NCBI RefSeq assembly: GCF_000745315.1
Contig: NZ_JQNQ01000001.1
Location: 3,100,001 to 3,164,000 of the forward strand
Reading direction: 5' to 3'
Length of the DNA: 64,000 nucleotides
Origin: Salegentibacter sp. Hel_I_6
Lineage (GTDB): Bacteria > Bacteroidota > Bacteroidia > Flavobacteriales > Flavobacteriaceae
The notes under the pieces: model-generated
The model's database searches: none
The model's input: the letters and a program-made list of their open reading frames with translations, nothing else
What the model was told of the DNA's origin: nothing
Program-made: the position numbers and the translations under genes
Part shown: piece by piece, positions 16,939-25,158 of the stretch
How the letters are laid out: every line of letters begins with the position of its first letter
Numbering within the stretch: position 1 is the first letter of the stretch

Positions 16939-17919
16939 CTATTGAAGTTTTAATGCTGTTTCAATCGCGCTCCCATAAAGATCGGTTAAACTAATTCCGG
17001 CGGCTTTAGCTTGTTGAGGTAAAATACTCGCCTGGCTTAAGCCCGGGGTGGTGTTCATTTCAATAAAATGCGGTTCGCCATTATGGAAAATAAATTCAGA
17101 ACGGGTAAAGCCGCGCATTTTTAATTTTCTGTAAATCAGTTTTGCGATTTCCTGAACCTGTTTTGTCTTTTCTTCTGAAATATTCGCCGGGGTTATTTCC
17201 TGCGATTTTCCTAAATATTTAGCTTCGTAATCAAAGAATTCATTTTCTGAAATAATCTCGGTAACCGGTAAAGCTTTAATTTTTCCTTTATAGGTAATCA
17301 CGCCAACCGAAACCTCAGTCCCGTCCAGGAAAGATTCAATAATTACTTCGTCATCTTCTTTAAAAGCGGTTTTTGTAGCTGGGATTAGTTGTTCTTCAGT
17401 TTTCACTTTGGTAATTCCAAAACTACTGCCGGCACGATTGGCCTTTACAAAACAGGGCAGGCCAACTCTAGCAATAATCTCATCAGCATTTACCTTATCT
17501 TCTTTATTCAAAAAATAATTTAAGGCGGTTTTTATTCCGTAGGGCTTTAAAACACTTATCAGATCTCGTTTATTAAAAGTTAATGCCGCCTGATAGTATC
17601 CACAGGTAGTTTGAGGAATCCCTATTAATTCCAGGTAAGCCTGTAAAAGTCCGTTTTCTCCCGGGGTACCGTGAATAGTATTAAAAACGCAATCGAAAGA
17701 AATTATTTTTCCGTCTATTTTTACCGTAAAATCATTTTTATTGATCGGGTAAGGGGTATCATCATCGGCTACCACCACCCATTCTTTACGCAAAATATGC
17801 ACCCGGTAAGGTTCATAAAGATCGCGGTTAAGATGTTTATAAACCATATTTCCGCTATTGATAGAAATATGATATTCACTGGAAAAGCCGCCCATGGCGA
17901 TGGCAATTTTTTTCTTCAT
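16939..17919 (-). CDS. ddl: D-alanine--D-alanine ligase
   Basis: A 326-residue ATP-grasp ligase making the D-Ala-D-Ala dipeptide of peptidoglycan. Visible: AMGGFSSEYHISINSG (residues 7-22), HGTPGENGLLQ, TFNKRDLISVLK, LPCFVKANRAGSSFGITKV, and the ATP/metal end FIEMNTTPGLSQASILPQQA. Start at MKKKIAIAMGG. The in-frame extension to 18039 is encoded by intergenic sequence that includes a degenerate repeat and a divergent promoter, so I reject it. Confidence 0.96.
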   Translation of the reverse strand: MKKKIAIAMGGFSSEYHISINSGNMVYKHLNRDLYEPYRVHILRKEWVVVADDDTPYPINKNDFTVKIDGKIISFDCVFNTIHGTPGENGLLQAYLELIGIPQTTCGYYQAALTFNKRDLISVLKPYGIKTALNYFLNKEDKVNADEIIARVGLPCFVKANRAGSSFGITKVKTEEQLIPATKTAFKEDDEVIIESFLDGTEVSVGVITYKGKIKALPVTEIISENEFFDYEAKYLGKSQEITPANISEEKTKQVQEIAKLIYRKLKMRGFTRSEFIFHNGEPHFIEMNTTPGLSQASILPQQAKAAGISLTDLYGSAIETALKLQ

Positions 17920-18064
17920 TTCTCCGTTATCAGTTGTCAGTTTTCGGTTAACAGTTTTTTCAGCTATTGGCCTGGTTAGAAAGCTCGCTGAGCACTCAAA
18001 ATCCAGTACCGATAACTGTGAGAACAAATCTACAAACAATCTGCCACCAAAAGCAGGGGTTTTA

Positions 18065-18072
18065 TATCTTTG
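18065..18072 (+). promoter_or_regulatory. Candidate promoter for PASTA-rluD
   Basis: TATCTTTG at 18065-18072 matches TAnnTTTG, 19 bp before the ATG at 18091. It favours that start over the longer in-frame one at 18070, which would lie inside the promoter. No clear -33 box was seen. Confidence 0.5.
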
Positions 18073-18090
18073 CTGCCTAGAAACAAATGT

Positions 18091-18708
18091 ATGGGATTCT
18101 TTAAATTTATTTTCAGCAAAACATTTTTAATTCAAATAGTGATTGCTGCAATTTTGGTAATAGTGCTTGCTTTTTTATCGCTGCAATGGTTGGATTATTC
18201 CACCAACCAGGATCAGCGTATCGCCGTTCCAGATCTCTCTAAACAGTCTTTAGATGTAGTAGATGATCAATTGGCAGAACTGGATTTAAGATATGAGATC
18301 CTTGATTCTGCAAATTATAATCCCGATTTTCCACGTTATTCGGTAATAGAACAGGCGCCGGAGCCGGGACAGTTTGTAAAAGAAAATAGAAAGATTTATC
18401 TCACTTTAAATCCTTCGGGATATAGAAAAGTAATGATTCCAAATTTAATGAGAAGCACTCGCCGCCAGGCAGAACCTACCTTGAGAGCTTTAGGTTTTGA
18501 AATTGGCGATGTGAGTTATAAACCAGACATTGCTGAAGATGCGGTATTGGAGTTGAGGCATAAAGGCCAAAAACTGGAGCCTGGAGATGAATTGATGAAA
18601 ACTTCTAAAATAGATCTTGTATTGGGTGATGGTTCTGGCAGGTATAGAATGGAAGGTGAAGAAGAGCAGGATAGTATCAATAATGAAGCGGAAGAAATCG
18701 AATTTTAA
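18091..18708 (+). CDS. PASTA domain-containing membrane protein
   Basis: A 205-residue protein with a single N-terminal TM helix (about 15-33) followed by two PASTA-like domains (IAVPDLSKQSLDVVDDQLAE from about 48 and VMIPNLMRSTRRQAEPTLRA from about 118). PASTA domains bind peptidoglycan fragments; in Bacteroidota these stand-alone proteins occur between ddl and rluD, as here. The C-terminus is acidic. The stop overlaps the rluD start (TAATG), so the two genes are coupled. Confidence 0.85.
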   Translation: MGFFKFIFSKTFLIQIVIAAILVIVLAFLSLQWLDYSTNQDQRIAVPDLSKQSLDVVDDQLAELDLRYEILDSANYNPDFPRYSVIEQAPEPGQFVKENRKIYLTLNPSGYRKVMIPNLMRSTRRQAEPTLRALGFEIGDVSYKPDIAEDAVLELRHKGQKLEPGDELMKTSKIDLVLGDGSGRYRMEGEEEQDSINNEAEEIEF

Positions 18709-19754
18709 TGAAGGACGACGAGCAACACGAAATAGAGGAACAGGACGATACTTTATACGAACATCATAAATTTGAGGCCGGTCCCGGGCAAAAACCTCTT
18801 CGGGTAGATAAATTCTTAATGAATTTTATCGAAAACGCAACCCGAAATAAAATTCAGAAAGCCGCGAAAACGGGAAACATCTACGTTAACGAAGAACAGG
18901 TAAAACAAAATTATAAAGTAAAGGCCGGCGATGTGGTGCAGGTGATGTTTGAGCATCCACCGTACGAGTTTTTACTTACTCCAGAGAATATTCCGTTAGA
19001 TATTGTTTATGAAGATGATACCTTGCTGGTGGTAAATAAACCCGCCGGAATGGTAGTACATCCCGGTCACGGGAATTACAGCGGCACACTTATTAATGCG
19101 CTGATCTATCATTTTGAAAATCTTCCGAACAACTCCAGCGACCGCCCGGGATTAGTTCACCGAATAGACAAAGACACCAGCGGACTATTAGTTATCGCCA
19201 AAACTGAAGAAGCGATGACGCATCTTTCCAAACAGTTTTTTGATAAAACCAGCGAACGCGAATACGTGGCTTTAGTTTGGGGAAATGTAGAAGAAGGCGA
19301 GGGCAGGGTAGAAGGTAATATTGGTCGCCACCCTAAAAACCGACTCCAAAACACGGTTTACGAAGGTGACGATGCCGAAAAAGGAAAACCAGCGGTTACC
19401 CATTATAAGGTTTTAGAACGTTTTGGTTATGTAACGCTGGTTTCCTGTAAACTGGAAACCGGAAGAACCCACCAAATTAGGGTACATATGAAGCACATTG
19501 GCCATACGCTATTTAACGATGAACGCTACGGTGGCGAAAAGATACTAAAGGGAACTACTTTTAGTAAATACAAGCAATTTGTAGATAACTGTTTTAAGAT
19601 TTTACCCCGCCAGGCACTACACGCTAAGACACTTGGTTTTATTCACCCAAAAACCGGCGAAGCGATGAGCTTCAATACCGAAATTCCTGAAGATATCCAG
19701 GCTTGTATCGAAAAATGGCGCAACTACGCCAAAAACCAGAAAGAGGTTTTGTAA
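18708..19754 (+). CDS. rluD: Ribosomal large subunit pseudouridine synthase (RluA/RluD family)
   Basis: A 348-residue protein with an N-terminal S4-like RNA-binding domain (RVDKFLMNFIENATRNKIQKA, about 29-49) and the pseudouridine synthase domain with catalytic Asp in HRIDKDTSGLLVIAK (about 146-160) and TGRTHQIRVHMKH. It isomerises uridines in 23S rRNA; the RluD assignment rests on domain plan and length, so exact target positions are unproven. Its ATG overlaps the PASTA gene stop. Confidence 0.9.
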   Translation: MKDDEQHEIEEQDDTLYEHHKFEAGPGQKPLRVDKFLMNFIENATRNKIQKAAKTGNIYVNEEQVKQNYKVKAGDVVQVMFEHPPYEFLLTPENIPLDIVYEDDTLLVVNKPAGMVVHPGHGNYSGTLINALIYHFENLPNNSSDRPGLVHRIDKDTSGLLVIAKTEEAMTHLSKQFFDKTSEREYVALVWGNVEEGEGRVEGNIGRHPKNRLQNTVYEGDDAEKGKPAVTHYKVLERFGYVTLVSCKLETGRTHQIRVHMKHIGHTLFNDERYGGEKILKGTTFSKYKQFVDNCFKILPRQALHAKTLGFIHPKTGEAMSFNTEIPEDIQACIEKWRNYAKNQKEVL

Positions 19755-19790
19755 GGTTTTTTCGTTAACTTTATAAGAAAGCTTGTTGAA

Positions 19791-20024
19791 ATGGAAAACA
19801 TACACCTAAAAGTTAGCACTAGAGAAGCCTATAAAGACTTAATGGAGTTTTTGGAAAAGTTTGATAAAAATGAACTCGAAATTATCCCTGATTCAGATTT
19901 TGAAAAGCAAAAAGCAGAACTAGAAAAGGAGCTGGAAGCAATTGAGAATGGGGATTCTGATTTAATGGATATCGAAGAATATGACAGCTATCTGGAAAAG
20001 GTTATAAATGAATATGAAGATTAA
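19791..20024 (+). CDS. Antitoxin-like protein of a type II TA pair
   Basis: A 77-residue acidic protein with an N-terminal MENIHLKVSTREAYKD segment and long charged helices (DFEKQKAELEKELEAIENGD), like RelB/ParD-type antitoxins of this phylum that wrap around a ParE/RelE toxin. The gene ends in EYED and overlaps the ATG of the toxin reading frame by 11 bp, the usual coupled layout. The toxin gene is frameshifted, so this may be an orphan antitoxin. No clear DNA-binding fold can be named from sequence alone. Confidence 0.65.
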   Translation: MENIHLKVSTREAYKDLMEFLEKFDKNELEIIPDSDFEKQKAELEKELEAIENGDSDLMDIEEYDSYLEKVINEYED

Positions 20025-20284
20025 ATTATCTTCAAAATTCAGGACGTCAGGTAAGATATATTGCTAAGGATAAACCCGCAGCGGCTAGAAAATTTAAAAC
20101 CGACTTATTGTCTGAAATTCGTGAAATTTCAGATTACCCATACTCTTTTCGTCCATCAATTTATTTTGAAAATGAAAATATCCGGGAAATGATTTTCAAA
20201 GGATATGTAATCATTTTCCGGATAGATCCTGAAAATAAAATAATTTTGGTTTTCGCTCTTTTAAAACACGAAGAATTTTCTTGA
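20014..20284 (+). pseudogene. ParE/RelE family toxin, frameshifted
   Basis: From ATG at 20014 the frame reads MKIKLSSKFRT, then shifts: the continuing toxin sequence QVRYIAKDKPAAARKFKTDL... is in the +1 frame from 20048 and ends with TGA at 20282-20284. Removing one base near 20047 would give an unbroken product of about 89 residues, close to normal ParE length, ending in VIIFRIDPENKII and LLKHEEFS-type sequence typical of the family. In the +1 frame there is no plausible start before the conserved part, and the ATG frame stops at 20065-20067. Either the toxin is dead, or a sequencing error or programmed shift is involved. Confidence 0.75.
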
Positions 20285-20347
20285 TAGATTGTTTTAGTAA
20301 AGTTCTAAGTAAGAATTTTCAATTATGAGATTGAAAATATTTCAGCA

Positions 20348-20395
20348 GCAACCCCTCCGGCCTGCGGCCACCTCCCCTTGAAAATAAGGGGAGGA
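20348..20395. repeat. Hairpin repeat between TA pair and SDR gene
   Basis: Contains CTCCCCTT and AAGGGGAG arms around a GAAAAT loop (about 20372-20393), preceded by the palindrome GGCCTGCGGCC. A dispersed intergenic type; it could also terminate the convergent transcripts. Confidence 0.45.
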
Positions 20396-20432
20396 GCTTT
20401 TGGTGGTTTTGAATAAGTCGCAAGTTGGGCTT

Positions 20433-21161
20433 TTAACTCTTCCCTGTAGGTTTTATAAGCAACTCATTCACATTTACACTATCGGGTTGAGTGGTAGCGT
20501 AAAGCACCGCATCTGCAATATTTTTAGGAGCTAATTTTGGTTCGCCATTTCCATAATCCTTATCTTCCAGTAATTCCTCGTCGTTGATATCTTCTCGCAG
20601 ACTGGTTTCTACAGTTCCCGGTTCTATAGAAGTCACCCGAATATTAAAGTCGGGAGAAAGTTCCATACGCATTGCGCGGGAAAGTTCGATTACCGCGGCT
20701 TTAGATGCACCATACACAGCGCCGCCTTCAAAGATCTCTTTTCCGTCTACCGAGGCGATGTTGATGATATGTCCGCTGTTCTGTTTCTTCATAGATGGAA
20801 GTGCAGCGTGAATGCAGCGCAAAGTTCCTTTTACATTTACTTCAATGGTTTGCAACCAATCTTCCAGTTTTTCATTTTTAAGATAGGTAAGCGGCATAAC
20901 TCCGGCCGAATTCACTAAAATATCTATGCGGCCAAAATGATCGTAAATTTTATCGAAAGCCTCATGAACACTTTTATCGCTGGTAACATCTAATTCCACT
21001 TCCAAACTTTGACTAAGACCTTTACCAATATCCTTTAATTTATCTACGTTTCTACTGGCAAGGGCAACTTTGCAGCCGCTTTTAGAAAGCTCTTCGGCAA
21101 TAGATTTTCCAATTCCGCTACTGGCACCCGTTATCACGGCTACCTTATCGTTCAAATTCAT
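20433..21161 (-). CDS. Short-chain dehydrogenase/reductase (SDR) family oxidoreductase
   Basis: A 242-residue classical SDR: TGASSGIGKSIAEEL cofactor motif (residues 12-26), NSAGVMP (about 87-93), catalytic Ser in IINIASVDG and the YGASKAAV Tyr-x-x-x-Lys pair, then the IEPGTVETSLR loop. It oxidises or reduces an alcohol/ketone with NAD(P); substrate unknown. Start at MNLNDKVAVITG; the upstream extension to 21272 is low-complexity intergenic sequence. TIGR03643-type genes, as at 22018-22314, are often near SDR and photolyase genes in marine flavobacteria (from memory). Confidence 0.92.
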   Translation of the reverse strand: MNLNDKVAVITGASSGIGKSIAEELSKSGCKVALASRNVDKLKDIGKGLSQSLEVELDVTSDKSVHEAFDKIYDHFGRIDILVNSAGVMPLTYLKNEKLEDWLQTIEVNVKGTLRCIHAALPSMKKQNSGHIINIASVDGKEIFEGGAVYGASKAAVIELSRAMRMELSPDFNIRVTSIEPGTVETSLREDINDEELLEDKDYGNGEPKLAPKNIADAVLYATTQPDSVNVNELLIKPTGKS

Positions 21162-22017
21162 AATGTTTTTATTTATTGGTTTATTCGCAAGTTGGGAGGA
21201 ATTGGAAGTTTTAGGCGTTAAAGAAGTTTGAAATAACAGGAATTTAACGAGTGAGATCTTTAAATGCAACAACTTAGATCCCCGATAAAAAATCGGGGTA
21301 GGCTCTGAAACAAGCCTGCCTGACCTGCGGGACAGGTAACAGAAAATTTAAACGACATCTCGCTTCAAATTTTACGATCAATTTTCGATATACCGCTTAA
21401 ATTTTCTACTAATACACATCTACTCTCATAATTCTCTAGTAATTACCGGTGACGTTTCTCTTTAAATGATTGGTTGTAGCTTTCTTTTTGGTAAGTGTAG
21501 TATTTTTCCGGCGTTAAAAATTTTTGAAGCCCTGGAGAAAATTTAGCCAGGAAAATACGGTTTTGATTCGCAGGAGCGAATCGGAAACATCTACAAAAAA
21601 GTGTCCTTTTTTTGGTTCGGTTTTTTGGACAAGCAAAAAAATGAACAATCTCAATGCTGAGGATATAAAAGAATCTTAATTCATCGAACAATTCACATTC
21701 GCCATCATCTTCCAGGAACAGAAAAATTCCGGAAGTTTTTTAGCAGAAGTAAGTTTCTTCTTAAACCTTATTTTTATGAATTTCCCCCCGGAAGTCTTGT
21801 ATTGGTAATTCGCCGAATTAAGCAAACGCCCGTTATAATCTATAATTATTCCTCCGGTATTTCTCCAAAGAAAACTGCCGCTAAAGGCTTTTACAAGTTT
21901 GGGATGTTTACGGGGACCTTCCATTTTTTGAGTTTTTTGGAAGTATAAGATAAGGAAAAGTTGTGTTAAAATTAGGCTTGAGGAGAAATTAATTGATTTC
22001 CAGAGTGTTTCAAATCC
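21162..22017. other. Gene-poor stretch with repeats and two doubtful reading frames
   Basis: Holds a GTCA-type hairpin (CCCCGAT at 21280-21286 with ATCGGGG at 21292-21298) and a CCTGCCTG/CAGG element at about 21317-21337. Two minus-strand frames of 82 codons (21443-21691 and 21676-21924) are open. The second reads MEGPRKHPKLVKAFSG..., with a plausible beta-rich core (GGIIIDYNGRLLNSANYQY); the first ends in LTPEKYYTYQKES, which resembles the tail of LTxxQ-type proteins. Both may be decayed gene fragments. Neither is supported enough to call. Confidence 0.35.
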
Positions 22018-22314
22018 TTAATATTTCTTTTTTGAAATCCGATTCCCGGTAATTTGGCGTTGTGCCGAAGATTTAAACCTCGAAATCTCGTTAACCCGTA
22101 GTTTGGCATGTTTGGTTTTCCTACCCTGCACCCGGGCGCGCCATTTTCTCCAGTTACGCGGGTGCATTTGCTCCTGCATAAATTTTATCACGTCTTTTTC
22201 GGCCAGCCCAAACTGAAATTCAATAGCTTCAAATGGCGTACGGTCTTCCCAGGCCATAGCAATTACCCGATCCTGCTGCCGCTCGTCTAATTCAAACTTT
22301 TTAGCAATGCTCAT
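22018..22314 (-). CDS. TIGR03643 / DUF2805 family protein
   Basis: A 98-residue basic protein. The N-terminal half (LDERQQDRVIAMAWEDRTPF, then FEAIEFQFGLAEKDVI) and HPRNWRKWRARVQGRKTKH are characteristic of the TIGR03643/DUF2805 family, which often sits near photolyase or cryptochrome genes in Bacteroidota and Proteobacteria. Function is unknown; a helix-turn-helix-like fold is plausible. No photolyase is present here. A 13-bp palindrome at 22323-22335 lies 8 bp before its ATG, exactly as in front of uvrB. Confidence 0.88.
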   Translation of the reverse strand: MSIAKKFELDERQQDRVIAMAWEDRTPFEAIEFQFGLAEKDVIKFMQEQMHPRNWRKWRARVQGRKTKHAKLRVNEISRFKSSAQRQITGNRISKKKY

Positions 22315-22322
22315 TTTTGTTA

Positions 22323-22335
22323 CTCGATAATCGAG
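22323..22335. promoter_or_regulatory. Palindrome CTCGATAATCGAG before the TIGR03643 gene
   Basis: Perfect 13-bp palindrome (six-base arms, central A) with 8 bp between it and the start codon at 22312-22314. The same 13-mer is found with the same 8-bp spacing in front of uvrB (47352-47364), with partial identity continuing on both sides. Candidate operator or leader hairpin shared by the two genes. Confidence 0.5.
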
Positions 22336-22472
22336 GTTTTAAAATTTATTCCGAATCATTTTCGAAATCAGAATTGTATTTTCCCCGAAATTCCTATTTC
22401 AAAATTAAGAAAATAGGAGCTTTTGATGGCTTGAACATTGGTGAAGGTTTTTGTAAATTAGAAAGATAATTT

Positions 22473-22558
22473 GGGCGTTCCCCTAACGGGTCGGGCTTTA
22501 CGCTGCAATCTTTTTGCTCGTTCCTCGCAAAAAGGATTTCCACTGCAATCCCTAACGC
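22473..22558. repeat. Long imperfect hairpin, cassette-site-like
   Basis: An 86-bp element: outer pair GGGCGTT (22473-22479) and AACGC (22554-22558), inner arms CAATCTTTTTGC (22506-22517) and GCAAAAAGGATT (22527-22538) with one extra G on the right arm. It ends 10 bp before the ATG of the small gene at 22569. I have seen very similar elements in other Bacteroidota genomes beside small hypothetical genes, and the bulged-hairpin plan resembles integron attC sites, but the terminal motifs are not in the standard attC order. Confidence 0.45.
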
Positions 22559-22568
22559 AAAACAAGCT

Positions 22569-22934
22569 ATGAAAAAAGCATATTTTAGATACAGAAAGCA
22601 TCCTGGTGATTTCCTTAGAAATGCCGACTTACTGGAACTTCCAAACCCTGATGAAAATTTAGAGGATTTTTTAGTTTCGTTTTTAAATCATTATCAGTCT
22701 GATTCCAGAATCGCCTATATCAATGATTTGGATAAGCTTCTTTACAATGAATTTACCGACGAATTAAATAGATTAAAATTTATAAAAGAAATTGGAGAAA
22801 AAAGCAAGCTTGAGATCAAAGAAAAAATAAAGCAAATAGAAACAGAATTAAAAGATGAAGCTTTTAAAAATTTTTATCAGCTTTTATTAGAAAATAAAAT
22901 TGAGATTATTGAAAAAACTTTTGATCAAAAATAA
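22569..22934 (+). CDS. Hypothetical protein, cassette-like small gene
   Basis: A 121-residue, acidic and helical protein starting MKKAYFRYRKHPGDFLRNAD. The N-terminal part is reminiscent of small immunity- or contact-dependent inhibition-like proteins (YRKHPGDFL, LPNPDENLEDFLVSFLNHY), the rest is a long charged helix (residues about 75-115). I do not recognise the family. It directly follows the long hairpin element and is convergent with the nuclease-ATPase gene at 22963, which fits a recently inserted gene. Confidence 0.6.
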   Translation: MKKAYFRYRKHPGDFLRNADLLELPNPDENLEDFLVSFLNHYQSDSRIAYINDLDKLLYNEFTDELNRLKFIKEIGEKSKLEIKEKIKQIETELKDEAFKNFYQLLLENKIEIIEKTFDQK

Positions 22935-22962
22935 ATTAATGTAAAGTCTGAGGGTGCATATT

Positions 22963-24942
22963 TTACAATAACTCCAATCCGATGTTTTTTAAATAGTTAT
23001 ATGTAGGGTCATAAAAATCAGGATTTCTAGTTTGGTCGTTTGGATCTCCTTCAGGTATGACTATAACCATTCCTTGTCTTGCCCTTGTCAGTAAAACTCT
23101 ATAAGCGTTTATAAGATAGTTTTGTCTTTCTTTTTTGCGAATATTTTGCCATTTTTTACCTTTAAAAGAGAATGTTTTCCATCCTTCTTCAGAATACCGT
23201 AGATCTCCGTCCCAAGTAACACAAGCCCAATCTAGCTCTAATCCTTGTACGTGAAATTCAGTAGCTACGTCTTCAAGAAAATAAGATGATCGAACATCAT
23301 CTTTGCCATTTAAAAACCAATGTACTGGATTCATAGGAGATTTAACATCTATCGCAAATGGCTTTAACCTTTGTGCCTGTGAAGAAACAACAATACCGAA
23401 GCGCTCACTTCCTCTGGCTTTTTCTTTCAACCATTTTTTAGCTTTTTTTAAATCTCTAGTCAGTACAATTGGATAACTATTATTGATCTGCTTAAGAGTT
23501 TTTTGAGCTTCCTCAACTTTTAAGTCGAGAATATTCTTTACAAAGTTAGAGAGGTTTTCAGCCCTAAATGAACGCATTGATACTGATAGGTGTAAGTTTT
23601 CATCAAATGAGACTTTTGTTTTTTTATTTAAATCTTCTATTGATTTTTTCGCTGCATACTCTGAATCGGTAAGATTTGGCGAAATATAAACTTCCCAATG
23701 ATTGAACTTATTTTTGATAGCCTCTAACCATTCTGAAATTCCTGCTTCCCCTGTATTAATTTCTTGACCACCTCCTACTAAACAAACAATTACTGCCCAA
23801 TCTTTATGCCTGTCTAGGCAAGAAATCAGAAATTCGGGTTCCGAATGATTAAAATCATCTTGCCCTTTTTTTTGTTTCATAAACTTGATAGTTTGTTCTT
23901 TATTCCAGGCTCTTTGTGCCTCATCAAAAATTGCTACGTGATCATAAGGGGGATTGGGATCAGTTAAATAGGCATCTCTGTAATGATGTATAATTTGAAT
24001 AAAGGTTTTAACTCCTGCTCTTGCTTTGGCCTTTGTAATTTTATTTCCTTTATCTTTTTCATTTTGTACTTTATCTCTTGCCAGTGCTTCTTGAAGGATA
24101 GCTACTAATGGAGCATTTCCAGATAGATAAACACTTGCTGTTTTATTTTTGTCTTCAAGATGGGTTGTAGCAACTTTAAGACCAACTAAAGTTTTTCCAG
24201 CTCCTGGAACTCCAGTAACAAAACAAATTATTTTTTTGCTTTGTGATTTCGCAATCTTTATTATCTCAGATATTGAGGATGTAGTGGCAGTTAAATTCTT
24301 GGCTTCCGCATCACTGCGTGTAATTTCATCTACAGTATGATCATTATATAATGAAACTGCGGCTTCAACTATAGTGGGAGTAGGCGAATATCGGCCTTCT
24401 GAAAAAACTTTACCTTCGATTTGGCTTTCTTCATCTTGGAAGAAGGTAATTATAGATTGAATTACATTACTCAAATCTTCAGAGTTCGTACGAATTGGTA
24501 AAATCAAATTGTCATTGTGGGAAGTAGTCGCTATTTCTATGAAGGACTCTTTGGCTTCAGTTGCTACTAAAATGGGAGCCATCACAATATTATGACTTGG
24601 CTGATGAAAATTTTTCAAGTCTAAAGCGTAGTCCCAAACTTGCTCAAGATTATAGCTTAGGTATTTATTTTCTCCAACCTTATACTCAATTACAAAAACA
24701 ATATTTTCCACTATTAGAATTACGTCTACTCGTTTACCCATTCGTGGAATAGAGAACTCAAAAAATATTGTTCCATTATACGGCTTCAAAATTTGTTGAA
24801 GAGATTCAATTTGATACTTCCAGGACTTATTTTGATTTCGACTGGAGTCAAATTGATTAAAATTAGTTATTTGCCCTATTATTTCATTTGTAGTTTTTTC
24901 GGTAAAAGATTTGATAGAATCTTTATAGTAGAAGTTCAGCAT
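22963..24942 (-). CDS. DUF2075 ATPase/helicase with N-terminal nuclease-like domain
   Basis: A 659-residue fusion. Residues about 60-180 hold a PD-(D/E)xK-like core: an Asp in RVDVILIVEN, then Glu-x-Lys in FVIEYKVGENKY, then QVWDYALDLKNFH. A DUF2075-type ATPase follows: Walker A VTGVPGAGKTLVGLK (about 243-257), Walker B VAIFDEAQRAW (about 342-352), SMRSFRAENLSNFV and the C-terminal helicase-like VLLTRARQGMVIVIP (about 614-628). Such proteins are found in defence islands, but no direct function is proven for this architecture. It stands alone on the minus strand next to the cassette-like gene and a broken TA pair, in keeping with an accessory locus. Confidence 0.85.
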   Translation of the reverse strand: MLNFYYKDSIKSFTEKTTNEIIGQITNFNQFDSSRNQNKSWKYQIESLQQILKPYNGTIFFEFSIPRMGKRVDVILIVENIVFVIEYKVGENKYLSYNLEQVWDYALDLKNFHQPSHNIVMAPILVATEAKESFIEIATTSHNDNLILPIRTNSEDLSNVIQSIITFFQDEESQIEGKVFSEGRYSPTPTIVEAAVSLYNDHTVDEITRSDAEAKNLTATTSSISEIIKIAKSQSKKIICFVTGVPGAGKTLVGLKVATTHLEDKNKTASVYLSGNAPLVAILQEALARDKVQNEKDKGNKITKAKARAGVKTFIQIIHHYRDAYLTDPNPPYDHVAIFDEAQRAWNKEQTIKFMKQKKGQDDFNHSEPEFLISCLDRHKDWAVIVCLVGGGQEINTGEAGISEWLEAIKNKFNHWEVYISPNLTDSEYAAKKSIEDLNKKTKVSFDENLHLSVSMRSFRAENLSNFVKNILDLKVEEAQKTLKQINNSYPIVLTRDLKKAKKWLKEKARGSERFGIVVSSQAQRLKPFAIDVKSPMNPVHWFLNGKDDVRSSYFLEDVATEFHVQGLELDWACVTWDGDLRYSEEGWKTFSFKGKKWQNIRKKERQNYLINAYRVLLTRARQGMVIVIPEGDPNDQTRNPDFYDPTYNYLKNIGLELL

Positions 24943-25158
24943 TTACTGGGAGGTTGAATTGTTGCTAAGTATTTAGCCAATTTAACATTTAATTCAGAAA
25001 CCAAAAAAGGTTTTCCGTAAAGCGATCAAATTTTATCCACTATTTATTTTCTCATGGAATTCTTATTTCCATAAGTAGTTGATTATCAATAAAAAACCAT
25101 AACTTGAAAACAAAAAATGCTTCAGCAACAATGCTTCTTGTTTTTAATAATCCTGACG

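Noticed and set aside
17920..18039. N-terminal 40-residue extension of ddl
   Set aside because: Not conserved in the family; overlaps repeat-derived sequence. Start at 17919 gives the canonical N-terminus.
21443..21924. Two 82-codon minus frames in the SDR-TIGR03643 gap
   Set aside because: One has an LTxxQ-like tail and the other a beta-like core, but both are short, lack supported starts and lie in repeat-rich sequence; possible decayed fragments, not called as genes.
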